A stretch of DNA of 64,000 bases. It comes from a marine gamma proteobacterium HTCC2148 (GTDB lineage: Bacteria; Pseudomonadota; Gammaproteobacteria; Pseudomonadales; Halieaceae). Positions 1 through 8,282 of the stretch are shown in pieces. Position 1 is the first letter of the stretch. The number at the start of each line of letters is the position of its first letter. The translations under genes and the position numbers were made by a program. The stretch covers positions 35,914 through 99,913 of the forward strand of contig DS999235.1 in the NCBI GenBank assembly GCA_000156295.1. Reading direction: 5' to 3'. A model generated the notes under the pieces. The model did not search any database. It was not told the DNA's origin and saw nothing but the letters and a program-made list of their open reading frames with translations.

Positions 1-219
1 CGAGATTCCGCCGTTGCTGCGACGTTCTGTGTAATCGTTGTCCAGCCGTTTAGTCAGCATATATTCGACTAACCCTGTTCCGAATTACGGACTTCCCGCC
101 TTATTAATCGTATGAAATAGTTACGTTAGCTGCCACCGCAAGGCCTGTGTTTAAGGTATAGAATCGCAGGCCTAATAAGTTTGTCACCGCAAATTTTGTT
201 CACGCGAGGGATCACTACA
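1..219 (+). promoter_or_regulatory. Leader of the TonB-dependent receptor gene
   Basis: No gene is visible in this upstream stretch. It contains an inverted repeat with 7-bp arms (AGGCCTG at 141-147 and CAGGCCT at 167-173, 19-nt loop) about 50 nt before the receptor start. That could be a leader hairpin or an operator; no T-tract follows it, so it is not a classic terminator. A ribosome-binding site GCGAGGG lies at 204-210, about 9 nt from the ATG at 220. No known riboswitch motif was recognised. Confidence 0.35.
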
Positions 220-2484
220 ATGCAAAACTTCAAGCAAGCGGCGATGGCTGCAGCCGTACTTTCAGTCTTATCTTCAGGGGCAAATGCCCAGTTGGAAGAG
301 GTTATCGTCACTGCCTCCAAGCGGGTTGAGAGTCTGCAAGACGTCTCTATGAGTATCTCAGCTATTTCAGGCGAGTCGATTACTCGCCTGGGTGCTGCAG
401 ATTTCAATGATTTGGCAGCTTCTGTTCCGTCACTGTCGTTACGTTCGTCCGGTCCCGGCCGCACCAAGCTGAATATTCGTGGAATATCTGCAGCCACCGG
501 CGTAGCGCCAACCGTCAGTTTCTATATCGATGAAATGCCAATTTCGACGATCTCATCCGGTTCCTCGACTTCTTTTGCTCAAACCATCGTGGACCCAAAG
601 CTTTATGATCTGCAGCAGGTGGAAGTTCTGCGCGGCCCACAGGGGACCTTGTACGGATCCAGTTCGATGGGTGGTACGGTTCGACTGATAACGGGCCAGC
701 CGCTCGTAGGCGAATCAGAGGGCAGTGTTAATGCTGAACTCTCAGATACCAAAGAAGGCGGCATGAACTATGTTCTCAATGGCATGTATAACGCCCCCGT
801 GAGTGATAACGGTGCATTGCGTGTGGTTGGTTCCTTTACAGATCGAAGCGGCTTTATTGACAGAGTAGATCGTGAGACAGGTGAGACGTTTGACGATGAG
901 GTCAATTCAGAGGAATCGACTGCGTTGCGCGTTGCCTACCGGCATGAGTTTGATAACGCTTACATTCAGCCTTTTGTGTTCTACCAGAAAAATGAGATGG
1001 ATGGAAAGCCAAGCTATGACGGCCCCAATGACGAGTTTCTTCAAGTCCGCGAGTTCGACGCAGCAGAACCGTTTGAGGATGAATTCACAATGTTTAACCT
1101 GACCTATGGTCAGGATTTCGAATCTATGGCTCTGGTGGCAAGTCTGTCCCAGCTCAATCGCGAGCTCGAAAATGTTGAAGATCTTACAGACCAGACTTTT
1201 GCTGCAGTTGGTCAGGGCAGTGAAGCCGTCTATGCCGATGAGTCAGTGGATTTGGACGACCTGACTTTTGAGGCGAGGTTGAGCTCAACCACTGATAATT
1301 CGCTGCAGTGGCTTGCCGGCGTATTTTATAAAGACGCGACAGCTGACTCTGGCTATCGTATGCAGCGCGGCTTTGACATTAACCTTTCTCCCTTTGGTCT
1401 CGCTAATACCCAGGATGAGAAGAGCTATAAAGAATATGCTGTGTTCGGTGAGCTTGGCATGGATATTGGCGAACGATTCACTTTGACCGTAGGCGGACGC
1501 TACCTGGATTACGACTTCGATCAGTACAAGGAAGATTGGGGTTTTGTCTATGATGGCGCCAATGGCGGAACAGACAGGGATCAGGCGAATATTCTTGACC
1601 TCTCGGTGTCTGACGATGACGTTCATGGCAAGGTCACGGGTACATTCCATGTGACTGATGTGAGTCAAGTGTACGCGACCGTCTCGAACGGGTCGCGCCC
1701 CGGCGGCGGTAATCGTTCGGTACCTCGCAGCACTAATCCAGCGGAGACAACAGCCTACGCCTGTAACCAGGATCTGAACGAATTAGGAATTTCCGGTAGC
1801 CCCGATTCCTATGAAGGTGATGAGGTTGTTAATACAGAATTGGGTTGGAAAACCATGATTGGAGACAGCCTGCGTTTCAACGGCGCTGTTTACCAAATGC
1901 AGTGGGACGATATCCAACAAGTTGTTAACACGAGTGGCGAGTGTGGCTTTAACTTCACTACCAATATTGGCGAAGCTGAATCTCGCGGTGTCGAGATGGA
2001 GTTGGCGGCATCTATTACTGACAATCTGAATCTAAACATGGGTGTAGGTTATACGGATGCCGAGTTTAAAGATGATGTGCCTCAGGCCGGCATAGAGTCT
2101 GGCGATTTGTTGGCCGATGTTCCTGAGTGGACCTACAACATCTCGCTGGATTGGACGATTCCAATCAAAAGTGGCGAAGTGTTCACTGTATTAAGCTACA
2201 GCTATGTTGATGAGACGCTTGAATTGGCAGGCCAGCCCGGTGACGACCTGACTGACAATGGCATTATTTCGGGTAACGTAAAGCCCGATTATGAGATTGT
2301 TGACTTACGCGTCGGCTATACCAGTGATGGCGACTGGGAGGCGGTGCTGTTTGTCGACAACCTGATGGATGAGGAAGCTATTTATACCTACAGCGATGTG
2401 CTGGCATTTAATATTCCAGCTTATGATCGCACGGTACGCAATCGTCCGCGCACCTATGGCGTGTCAGTTAGCTATAGCTTCTGA
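220..2484 (+). CDS. TonB-dependent outer-membrane receptor
   Basis: A 754-residue TonB-dependent receptor that would import a scarce substrate across the outer membrane using TonB/ExbBD energy. After a signal peptide ending at about ANA-Q, the mature protein starts with a TonB box (EEVIVTA), then a plug domain (about residues 35-160, including VEVLRGPQGTLYGSSSMGGTVRLIT) and a 22-strand-type barrel ending in an aromatic residue (SVSYSF). The ATG at 220 is preferred over the in-frame TTG at 181, because it follows GCGAGGG and gives a clean signal peptide. There is no N-terminal signalling extension, so it is a simple transducer-free receptor. The plug and barrel resemble the broad receptor group of marine Gammaproteobacteria and Sphingomonads with unknown ligands. 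Nothing nearby fixes the substrate; the vitamin B12 operon downstream is on the opposite strand and separated by sstT. A terminator follows. Confidence 0.93.
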   Translation: MQNFKQAAMAAAVLSVLSSGANAQLEEVIVTASKRVESLQDVSMSISAISGESITRLGAADFNDLAASVPSLSLRSSGPGRTKLNIRGISAATGVAPTVSFYIDEMPISTISSGSSTSFAQTIVDPKLYDLQQVEVLRGPQGTLYGSSSMGGTVRLITGQPLVGESEGSVNAELSDTKEGGMNYVLNGMYNAPVSDNGALRVVGSFTDRSGFIDRVDRETGETFDDEVNSEESTALRVAYRHEFDNAYIQPFVFYQKNEMDGKPSYDGPNDEFLQVREFDAAEPFEDEFTMFNLTYGQDFESMALVASLSQLNRELENVEDLTDQTFAAVGQGSEAVYADESVDLDDLTFEARLSSTTDNSLQWLAGVFYKDATADSGYRMQRGFDINLSPFGLANTQDEKSYKEYAVFGELGMDIGERFTLTVGGRYLDYDFDQYKEDWGFVYDGANGGTDRDQANILDLSVSDDDVHGKVTGTFHVTDVSQVYATVSNGSRPGGGNRSVPRSTNPAETTAYACNQDLNELGISGSPDSYEGDEVVNTELGWKTMIGDSLRFNGAVYQMQWDDIQQVVNTSGECGFNFTTNIGEAESRGVEMELAASITDNLNLNMGVGYTDAEFKDDVPQAGIESGDLLADVPEWTYNISLDWTIPIKSGEVFTVLSYSYVDETLELAGQPGDDLTDNGIISGNVKPDYEIVDLRVGYTSDGDWEAVLFVDNLMDEEAIYTYSDVLAFNIPAYDRTVRNRPRTYGVSVSYSF

Positions 2485-2497
2485 TAAACGCTGGCAC

Positions 2498-2533
2498 AAA
2501 AAGGGCCCTGCACGTGAGTGTAGGGCCTTTTTT
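2498..2533 (+). terminator. Rho-independent terminator after the TonB-dependent receptor
   Basis: Stem GGCCCTGCAC/GTGTAGGGCC (one G-U pair) flanked by an A-run on the left and TTTTTT on the right, starting 13 nt after the receptor stop. The symmetrical A/T flanks might allow some activity on the other strand, but no gene on the minus strand ends here. Confidence 0.85.
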
Positions 2534-2584
2534 AAGGTTATAGTGAGGTAGGACGACAATAAGAATATAAGCACGAGGAAATAC

Positions 2585-3805
2585 ATGAAAGTGAAAGAGT
2601 TGGGTCTGGTGCCACAGATATTAATTGGTGTCACTCTGGGTGCACTTACCGGTGTATTGTTTCCCGAGCTCGGAAAGACACTGGGCCTATTCGGCCAGCT
2701 CTTCGTAGGTATGCTTAAAGCAGTGGCACCCTTGCTGGTGTTGGTGTTGGTGATGTCGGCTATTGCCAACCGTCATGAAACCGGTAGCGATGGTCGGAAA
2801 ACGCTGGTGGTTTTGTGCCTCTATCTGATCGGTATGGTGAGTGCGGCGTTAGTGGCGTTGCTCCTCAGCCAGCTGTTTCCTCAAACGATCGCGCTGACCG
2901 GAGCTGCTGATGGTGCGCCGCCTGATGCTGTCGGTTCGGTGTTAACCGATGTTCTATTTAAGTTGATCGACAATCCTATTAATGCGCTCTTAACTGGTAA
3001 TTTTCTTGGATGCCTTAGCTGGGCGGTTCTGTTGGGTGTCAGTTTTCGCGCTGCCCCGGCTCCCTTTAAACAAAATTTACAGGTGTTGGCCGATGGCGTC
3101 AGCCAGATTGTGCGCTATGTGATTCGTCTGGCTCCTATTGGCATCTTTGGCCTGGTTTGCGTCACCGTGGCGACAGTTGGCGTCGAGGCCCTGGCGAATT
3201 ATGCAAACCTGGCGGTGTTACTGGTAGCGGCAATGCTGGTGATGGCCCTATTTGTAAATCCTTTATTGGTCTTTTTGCTGACGCGCAGTAATCCATATCC
3301 GATAGTGTTTCGCTGCCTCGAGGAGTCGGGGATTACTGCGTTCTTCACCCGTAGTTCGGCAGCCAATATTCCGGTGAACCTTAACCTGGCCAAAAAGCTA
3401 GGGATAAGTGAAGAACTTTATACAGTCACGATCCCGGTGGGCGCTACGGTAAACATGTCTGGTGCGGCGATAACGATCACGACACTAACCCTGGCGGCGG
3501 CGAATACTCTTGGTATTGAGGTTTCGCTGGCTACCGCGCTTTTGCTGTGTGTGATTAGCGCGCTGTCTGCCTGCGGGGCCAGCGGCGTTCCCTCGGGCAG
3601 TCTTTTGCTAATTCCCTTGGCGTGCTCTCTGTTTGGGATACCTCTTGACGTGTCCATGCAGGTGGTCGCGGTTGGCTTTATCATCAGTGTCATTCAAGAC
3701 TCTGCAGAGACCGCTCTAAATTCCAGCACCGATGTGGTCTACAGTTATGCGGTCGATCGTTGGAGAAAAAGCGAGACGCAGGTCTCTCAACCTCAAGGCA
3801 GTTGA
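2585..3805 (+). CDS. sstT: Serine/threonine:Na+ symporter SstT
   Basis: A 406-residue inner-membrane symporter of the dicarboxylate/amino acid:cation symporter family (E. coli SstT is 414 residues). It has the characteristic elements: an N-terminal helix with LVPQILIGVTLG, a long hydrophobic core, the re-entrant region FFTRSSAANIPVN at about residues 255-267, the NMSGAAITITTL stretch, and the ASGVPSGSLLLIPLA segment near the end. In characterised members this family takes up serine and threonine with Na+. The ATG at 2585 follows GAGGA with about 6 nt spacing. The gene stands alone behind a terminator and converges with btuF, overlapping it by 13 bp at the 3' end. No specific regulator is visible. 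The family assignment is firm and the SstT orthology is very likely. Confidence 0.93.
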   Translation: MKVKELGLVPQILIGVTLGALTGVLFPELGKTLGLFGQLFVGMLKAVAPLLVLVLVMSAIANRHETGSDGRKTLVVLCLYLIGMVSAALVALLLSQLFPQTIALTGAADGAPPDAVGSVLTDVLFKLIDNPINALLTGNFLGCLSWAVLLGVSFRAAPAPFKQNLQVLADGVSQIVRYVIRLAPIGIFGLVCVTVATVGVEALANYANLAVLLVAAMLVMALFVNPLLVFLLTRSNPYPIVFRCLEESGITAFFTRSSAANIPVNLNLAKKLGISEELYTVTIPVGATVNMSGAAITITTLTLAAANTLGIEVSLATALLLCVISALSACGASGVPSGSLLLIPLACSLFGIPLDVSMQVVAVGFIISVIQDSAETALNSSTDVVYSYAVDRWRKSETQVSQPQGS

Positions 3806-4671
3806 GATCTCACTGCCGCTAATTGCGCGCAGAGATCGGCTGCGCCCAGGGCAATGCGGGCAGTCGGTCTCTGGATGATATCAGGGTGGATGTGGAGTAG
3901 GGCATCTCGCTTGACGGCGTGCAGGCTGTCATAGCGTTTCCAGTCGTCAAGCCATTCCGGTCGAGCTACGCCCATGCCACTGGCTACGATCGCGTCTGGG
4001 TTAATGTCCAGAACTGACTCCAGGCTGATTCGCGGAGCGAGCTGGGTTTCTGCAGCAAACACATTGCTTCCCCCGCAGAGGTCTATGACGTGGCTAATCA
4101 TGTGTTGACCATTGATAGTCTGTAGCGGTTTATTCCATATCTGATAGAACACAGTCAGAGGTAGCTGGTTTTGATGGAGCACGCTTAATTCTTCAATCGT
4201 ATTTTCAAATGCTGTCGCGTTCAATTCGGCCTCTGCTTCAGTCCCTGCAAGCACGCCAAAGTCGCGGATACTGTCGGCGATATCCTCCAGTTCCCTGGGT
4301 TCGCTGACGTAAACTTTAATCCCGAGACGCTCCAGCTGTGATCGAGCGGCGGTGCCATTGCCTGAGCCCCATAACACGACCAAATCGGGATCCATTGCCA
4401 CTACGGTCTCCAGACTCCAGGCATAAGCGCTCCCGACTTGCGGAATAGACCTGGCCTGCACAGGATGGTCACTATAGTTAACGACCCCTATCAGCTTATC
4501 TCCCGCACCTGCGCTAAACAGGTTTTCCACAATATGCGGAGCGAGACCGATAATAGTCTCGGCTGGCTTAGCCAGAGTAACTTCGCGGCCGATAGAGTCA
4601 GTGACTTGTGGGCCTGCTAGACCGACACTGCTAAAGACGAGCGCAAGTATAAGACCGGACAGGCGCTGCAT
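3793..4671 (-). CDS. btuF: Periplasmic cobalamin-binding protein BtuF-like
   Basis: A 292-residue periplasmic substrate-binding protein of the BtuF/FhuD class. A signal peptide (ending at about GLAG) precedes the typical opening VTDSIGREVTLAKPAETIIGLAPHIVENLF. The rest follows the two-lobed class III fold joined by one helix, including the MDPDLVVLWGSGNG and LESVLDINPDAIVASG repeats of this family. It would deliver corrinoid to BtuCD. It is the last gene of the riboswitch-controlled operon. Its ATG shares one base with the btuD stop (TAATG), so translation is coupled. Fold and family also fit haem or siderophore binders; the cobalamin assignment rests on the upstream riboswitch and cobO. Its 3' end overlaps the convergent sstT gene by 13 bp. 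Confidence 0.87.
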   Translation of the reverse strand: MQRLSGLILALVFSSVGLAGPQVTDSIGREVTLAKPAETIIGLAPHIVENLFSAGAGDKLIGVVNYSDHPVQARSIPQVGSAYAWSLETVVAMDPDLVVLWGSGNGTAARSQLERLGIKVYVSEPRELEDIADSIRDFGVLAGTEAEAELNATAFENTIEELSVLHQNQLPLTVFYQIWNKPLQTINGQHMISHVIDLCGGSNVFAAETQLAPRISLESVLDINPDAIVASGMGVARPEWLDDWKRYDSLHAVKRDALLHIHPDIIQRPTARIALGAADLCAQLAAVRSQLP

Positions 4672-5450
4672 TAGACGTGGACAACCAGGGGCGAGTTGTT
4701 TTCAGGGTGGCGCTGTACCAAGACACTGACATTAAAAATCCGTTGGAACATTGTTGGAGTAAGCACTTCCTCGGGTGTGCCGTAACTGTGTTGCGTTCCC
4801 TGATGCATGACTAGCAGCTGATTCGCGTGGGCTGAAAGCAGATTGAAATCGTGGGTTGCCAAGATAATTGTGCAACCTGTTTTTGCCAGTGTGGCAACGA
4901 GGTCTAGAACCATCCGTTGATGTGATAAATCCAGAGCAGAGTTGGGTTCGTCCAGCAGCAGCAGTCTGGTGGGGGCATCCTCTTCTCGCCAAACCTGAGC
5001 TACTGCTCGCGCCAGCTGTACGCGCTGTTTTTCGCCTCCAGAGAGCTGGGTGTAGGGGCGATGTCGAAGTTCCGTGGTGTCGGTCGCAGTCATTACCTCT
5101 TGTAAGACTTCTTTGTCACACAGGTTGCCCGAAGCATGGGGAGTTCGGCCTAATAGGATGACCTCGTCCACGGTGAAGGGGAAATTCAGGGCGGCGCTCT
5201 GAACCTGCATCGCCAGGGCGCGAGCTCGGACTAATAACGGCCAATCTTTAAGCGGCGTTCCATTGAGATACAGCCCACCGGAGGTGCAGGGTATGCCGCC
5301 GGCAATGCAGTGCAACAGGCTGCTCTTTCCAGCGCCATTGGGGCCCATCAAACCCAGTACTTGTCCGGCCTTCAAATTGAAGGAAATGTCTTGTAGTAGT
5401 GGGCTGCCATAAGGGGCAGCACAGACCGAATTTAGCGATAGCACGTTCAC
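4671..5450 (-). CDS. btuD: Cobalamin ABC transporter ATP-binding protein BtuD-like
   Basis: A 259-residue ABC ATPase of the BtuD/HmuV/FecE class that would power BtuC. Visible motifs in order are Walker A GPNGAGKSS (about residues 36-44), the Q-loop MQVQS, the signature LSGGEKQR, Walker B LLLLDEPNSALD and the H-loop ATHDF. The start codon is GTG at 5450, sharing its G with the TAG stop of btuC, so the two are translationally coupled. It also shares a base with the btuF start. HmuV-type haem ATPases look very similar at this level; the corrinoid role comes from the operon (riboswitch, cobO, btuC, btuF). Confidence 0.9.
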   Translation of the reverse strand: MNVLSLNSVCAAPYGSPLLQDISFNLKAGQVLGLMGPNGAGKSSLLHCIAGGIPCTSGGLYLNGTPLKDWPLLVRARALAMQVQSAALNFPFTVDEVILLGRTPHASGNLCDKEVLQEVMTATDTTELRHRPYTQLSGGEKQRVQLARAVAQVWREEDAPTRLLLLDEPNSALDLSHQRMVLDLVATLAKTGCTIILATHDFNLLSAHANQLLVMHQGTQHSYGTPEEVLTPTMFQRIFNVSVLVQRHPENNSPLVVHV

Positions 5451-6484
5451 TACTGCATTCCGTAATCGCTGCGGCGATGCAGGAGCGAGATAAAAAATGG
5501 CACGCCTATACAGGCGGTAACGATGCCAACGGGCAACTCTGTTGGCGCAATCACGGTGCGGGCGACGATGTCCGCACAGACAAGTAATATGGCTCCTGCC
5601 AGCGCAGACGCCGGCAATAAATAGCGGTGATCCGGGCCAATTAGTAGACGCACGATATGGGGAATCACCAAGCCTATAAAAGCGATGGTTCCTGCCAGTG
5701 CAACCGAGGTGCCCACAGCAACGGCAACGACAACGACAATCCAGGTCTTGGTTTTTTCCACATCTACGCCCAGATAACGGGCTTCTGACTCCCCCAGCAA
5801 CAGCGCATTAAGAGCGGTTGCATAGCGTGGCAGGGTTAAGACAACGAGTAGGCATACCGCCAGGGCAGCGGTAACCCGCTGGTAATCTGCGCCGTCCAGT
5901 CCCCCCATGCGCCACAAGCTGATGCGCCTGAGTATTTCATTGGAAGAGAATAGCTCCAGAATGCTATTCATCGCGCCCGCCAGAGCAGTAATCGCGATAC
6001 CTGCCAATAACATAGTGGCTACCGAGGTGCCCTGTTCGGAATTCGCTAAGCGATAAACAATGATTACCGCCAGCATGCCGCCAACGAAGGCGCCCACTGA
6101 AATCAATCCGAGACCTCCCAGGCCGGTAATCCAGCTACCCGCGCTGGCGATCATTATACTGGCGCCCAAAGATGCACCGGCGGTCACACCGATGAGTGAA
6201 GGGTCTGCCAGCGGATTGCGAAAAATACCCTGCATAGCAGCGCCGCTGATGCCGAGCATCGCACCGACGATTGCCGCCAGTAAGGCTCGAGGCAGCCGAA
6301 TCTGCCCAATGATAACGGACGCCCGGTCTCCCGGTTGCTGGAGCAACTGTGTCAGCGCCTGCAGGCTTTCTTCTAAACCGAGGCTGACACTGCCCCAGGC
6401 CAATGCTCCCAGCAATGACAAGGGCAGCAGCAATAACAAAATGACCAGTAGTCTTTTTGCCTTGATTTCGCGGCCAATGATCAT
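5450..6484 (-). CDS. btuC: Cobalamin ABC transporter permease BtuC-like (FecCD family)
   Basis: A 344-residue FecCD/BtuC-type permease with about ten transmembrane helices. It carries the family signatures IRLPRALLAAIVGAMLGISG and FRNPLADPSLIGVTAGASLGA near the N-terminus, and GTIAFIGLVIPHIVRLL plus the LPASALAGAILLVCADIVARTV stretch (coupling-helix region) near the C-terminus. It would form the membrane dimer for corrinoid import. The start is placed at the ATG at 6484, which overlaps the TGA stop of the truncated cobQ ORF (ATGA). An alternative ATG lies 15 bp upstream at 6499. It is followed directly by btuD with a shared base. Assignment to corrinoid rather than iron chelate or haem is from the riboswitch context. 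Confidence 0.9.
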   Translation of the reverse strand: MIIGREIKAKRLLVILLLLLPLSLLGALAWGSVSLGLEESLQALTQLLQQPGDRASVIIGQIRLPRALLAAIVGAMLGISGAAMQGIFRNPLADPSLIGVTAGASLGASIMIASAGSWITGLGGLGLISVGAFVGGMLAVIIVYRLANSEQGTSVATMLLAGIAITALAGAMNSILELFSSNEILRRISLWRMGGLDGADYQRVTAALAVCLLVVLTLPRYATALNALLLGESEARYLGVDVEKTKTWIVVVVAVAVGTSVALAGTIAFIGLVIPHIVRLLIGPDHRYLLPASALAGAILLVCADIVARTVIAPTELPVGIVTACIGVPFFISLLHRRSDYGMQ

Positions 6485-6774
6485 GCGGCATCGAACCACT
6501 GGGGGAACAGTTGGGTAACTTTATCGCTGGTTGGCTTGAGCAGAACGGGGTTCATATCGGCCTGGGCGGGGACCCCGGACGCTTTGGCCTGTGAAGCCTG
6601 GCTACGAGCGCCTTTCCCGTCTTGCGGGGTCACTGCGCTGTTGAGTAAGCTATTTTGAGATTTGAATGGAGCTGGACTAACGCTCCGTCGAAAAAGTATG
6701 CGATATAAGTCTGCCCCTGGTGCGCTCTTTCCAGCACCCGACGTCGTTGCCTGTATCATTAGTGCTGCGGGCAC
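6481..6774 (-). pseudogene. Truncated cobyric acid synthase (cobQ) remnant
   Basis: A 97-codon ORF that matches only the N-terminus of cobyric acid synthase, which is normally about 480-500 residues. Family features seen are LMIQATTSGAGKS (normally a VQGTTSDAGKS P-loop), APFKSQN (normally APFKPQN), LNSAVT, and DMNPVLLKPTSD (nearly identical to the family). Key spots are eroded: the P-loop reads GAGKSAPG, lacking the usual S/T-L after GKS, and the usual DGGEIGRAQ has become QDGKGARSQ. The ORF ends about ten residues after the KPTSD motif, so the rest of the synthetase and the glutaminase domain are missing. It begins 2 nt after the cobO stop (GTG at 6774, or ATG at 6759), and its TGA overlaps the btuC ATG. 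It may persist as a translational bridge; I infer an in-frame internal deletion. Catalytic function is very unlikely. Confidence 0.78.
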
Positions 6775-6776
6775 AG

Positions 6777-7385
6777 TCAGTAGTCCACGCCCAGCCTGGC
6801 TTTCACTCCCGCCTGAAAGGCGTGTTTTATTTCTTTTACCTCAGATACAGTATCCATCAGCTGCTGCAGTGCGGACCCGCCACCGCGGCCGGTAACGACT
6901 ACACTCTGGTTGCGAGGACGGTTGGCAATGGCTTCAAGTATTGTTTCCTCTGGCAAGTATTTGTAGGCCAGCATGTAGGTGATCTCGTCGAGCACAACCA
7001 GGTCGTAACTCGGGTCGTCCAGCATGGGACGGGCCACCGCCCAGGTGTCTTGGGCTGCCTTGATGTCGCCTTCCCGGTCCTGGGTGTCCCAAGTAAAACC
7101 GGTGCCCATCTGGTAAAAGTCGACCTCCGGACAGTGATTCTTGAGATAAATTTCTTCACCGGACAGCTGCTGCCCTTTGATAAATTGAATGACGCCGACT
7201 TTATGGCCGTAGCCCAGTGCCCGCATTACCATGCCAAAGGCTGAACTGGACTTGCCTTTGCCGTTACCGGTTAGCAGAATCGAAACACCGCGCTCTTCGT
7301 CAGCGGCTTCAATATTGGAGTCGACTTTGGCCTTTTGTTTCTCCATGGAGGCTTTGTGTCGGGCGTTCTTTTTTTCGTCGTTCAT
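6777..7385 (-). CDS. cobO: Cob(I)yrinic acid a,c-diamide adenosyltransferase (CobO/BtuR type)
   Basis: A 202-residue ATP:corrinoid adenosyltransferase of the CobA/CobO/BtuR family, which transfers the adenosyl group of ATP to cob(I)alamin or cobinamide. After a charged N-terminal helix (KKNARHKASMEKQKAK) come the P-loop TGNGKGKSSSAFG, then VGVIQFIKG, the LVVLDEITYMLAYKYL segment, and VVVTGRGG near the end. The ATG at 7385 is chosen over the one at 7397, because the GAGGA ribosome site lies between the two. It is the first gene after a cobalamin riboswitch and heads the cobO-cobQ'-btuC-btuD-btuF operon. The downstream synthase being truncated suggests it now adenosylates imported complete corrinoids. 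Confidence 0.94.
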   Translation of the reverse strand: MNDEKKNARHKASMEKQKAKVDSNIEAADEERGVSILLTGNGKGKSSSAFGMVMRALGYGHKVGVIQFIKGQQLSGEEIYLKNHCPEVDFYQMGTGFTWDTQDREGDIKAAQDTWAVARPMLDDPSYDLVVLDEITYMLAYKYLPEETILEAIANRPRNQSVVVTGRGGGSALQQLMDTVSEVKEIKHAFQAGVKARLGVDY

Positions 7386-7495
7386 GCTAGTCCTCAATAT
7401 GGCCTGTTTGCTGGCAATCGAGGGAGGGAATCAGGGAACGCGATAGCGAAATCGAGCAGCCTTTAATGAAGCCCTCCGCCTCATTGGTGCAAAGT

Positions 7496-7612
7496 CCAGG
7501 CAGGTATCGGGCTTACAGTCATTGACTGTATACCGTTGCGGGGGCAGCGGTGGTATCTCACCACACTTCCCATTTAACCCGCCCCTCAGTTAGTCCTGTG
7601 GCGGGCACCTGG
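7496..7612 (-). promoter_or_regulatory. Cobalamin riboswitch
   Basis: On the minus strand the conserved core is clear. The P1 stem is CCAGG (7612-7608) with CCTGG (7500-7496). The order 5'-3' is GGTGCCCGCC, then AAATGGGAAG, then GGTG with an adjacent ACCACC hairpin, then the near-invariant GCTGCCCCCGCAACGG and the B12 box AAGCCCGATACCTGCC. The 110 nt between the aptamer and the cobO start show no strong terminator with a T-tract, so control may be at translation initiation; that part is inferred. It would repress corrinoid uptake and adenosylation when cobalamin is abundant. Confidence 0.93.
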
Positions 7613-7699
7613 CATGGGCTGGATTGTGGGCGCGAGCCCGGTCTTTGTCAATCTGAAGGTATCTGAAAGCACTGCATAATGTCGTAGAATGCAAAGCTC

Positions 7700-8230
7700 A
7701 TGCGTTGTGAGAAATCGATTGTGACAGTATCAGAAGTTCAGCGAGAACAAGTGGCCAGGCTGTTGGGCCGCAAGCCTCGTGGTTTGGAAGATGTACCTGT
7801 CTTGGGACCCGACGGGCAACCCAGGGTGATACGTGTAGCGTCATTGGTAAACGAGAAGCCTTTTCCAACACTATTCTGGTTGGTGGACCCAGACTTGAAC
7901 TATCGGATCGATGGTGAGGAGGCAAACGGATTGATTGCCCTGATGCAGGCTAAAATCAATGACAGCCTCGAGCTCAAGTCTGCTATGGTTGAAGACCATA
8001 AGTGCTACATCGCTCTTCGTGACAGCTATATATCAGAAGAAGAGCGAGGGCATATTGAGCGCCTGGGCTTCACCGATGTATTCCAGTTAAAGGGCGTAGG
8101 CGGCATCGCAGACTATACTCGCATACGCTGCCTGCATACCTGGTATGCGGCGCATCTAGTGACTGCAAATACAGTGGGCAAGTTGCTGGATGAACATTGG
8201 CGACAAAATCTGGACTCGTCTTGTCATTAA
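7700..8230 (+). CDS. DUF501 family protein
   Basis: A 176-residue protein that matches my recollection of the DUF501 family: an N-terminal LLGRKPRG motif, the PTLFWLVDPDL segment at about residues 55-65, and the closing RIRCLHTWYAAHLV stretch with conserved Cys and His. Its function is unknown. No signal peptide or membrane segment is visible, so it is probably cytoplasmic. The start is uncertain: the ATG at 7700 lacks a convincing ribosome-binding site, and a GTG at 7721 (before TVSEVQREQ) is an alternative. It is divergent from the riboswitch operon, with about 90 bp between the aptamer and this start, and lies about 50 bp upstream of the exported cytochrome operon. No functional link is evident. 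Confidence 0.75.
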   Translation: MRCEKSIVTVSEVQREQVARLLGRKPRGLEDVPVLGPDGQPRVIRVASLVNEKPFPTLFWLVDPDLNYRIDGEEANGLIALMQAKINDSLELKSAMVEDHKCYIALRDSYISEEERGHIERLGFTDVFQLKGVGGIADYTRIRCLHTWYAAHLVTANTVGKLLDEHWRQNLDSSCH

Positions 8231-8282
8231 TGACGCAGGATTTATTGTAATTTGTGGTGATCGCTAACTTATAGGGTGTCTT

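Noticed and set aside
126..497. Open frame of 123 codons on the minus strand opposite the first TonB receptor
   Set aside because: It lies antisense to the signal peptide and plug region of a clear receptor gene, has no ribosome-binding site and no recognisable motif.
3793..6484. Haem or iron-siderophore ABC uptake system
   Set aside because: The three proteins fit this class too, but the cobalamin riboswitch and cobO at the head of the operon make corrinoid the better assignment.
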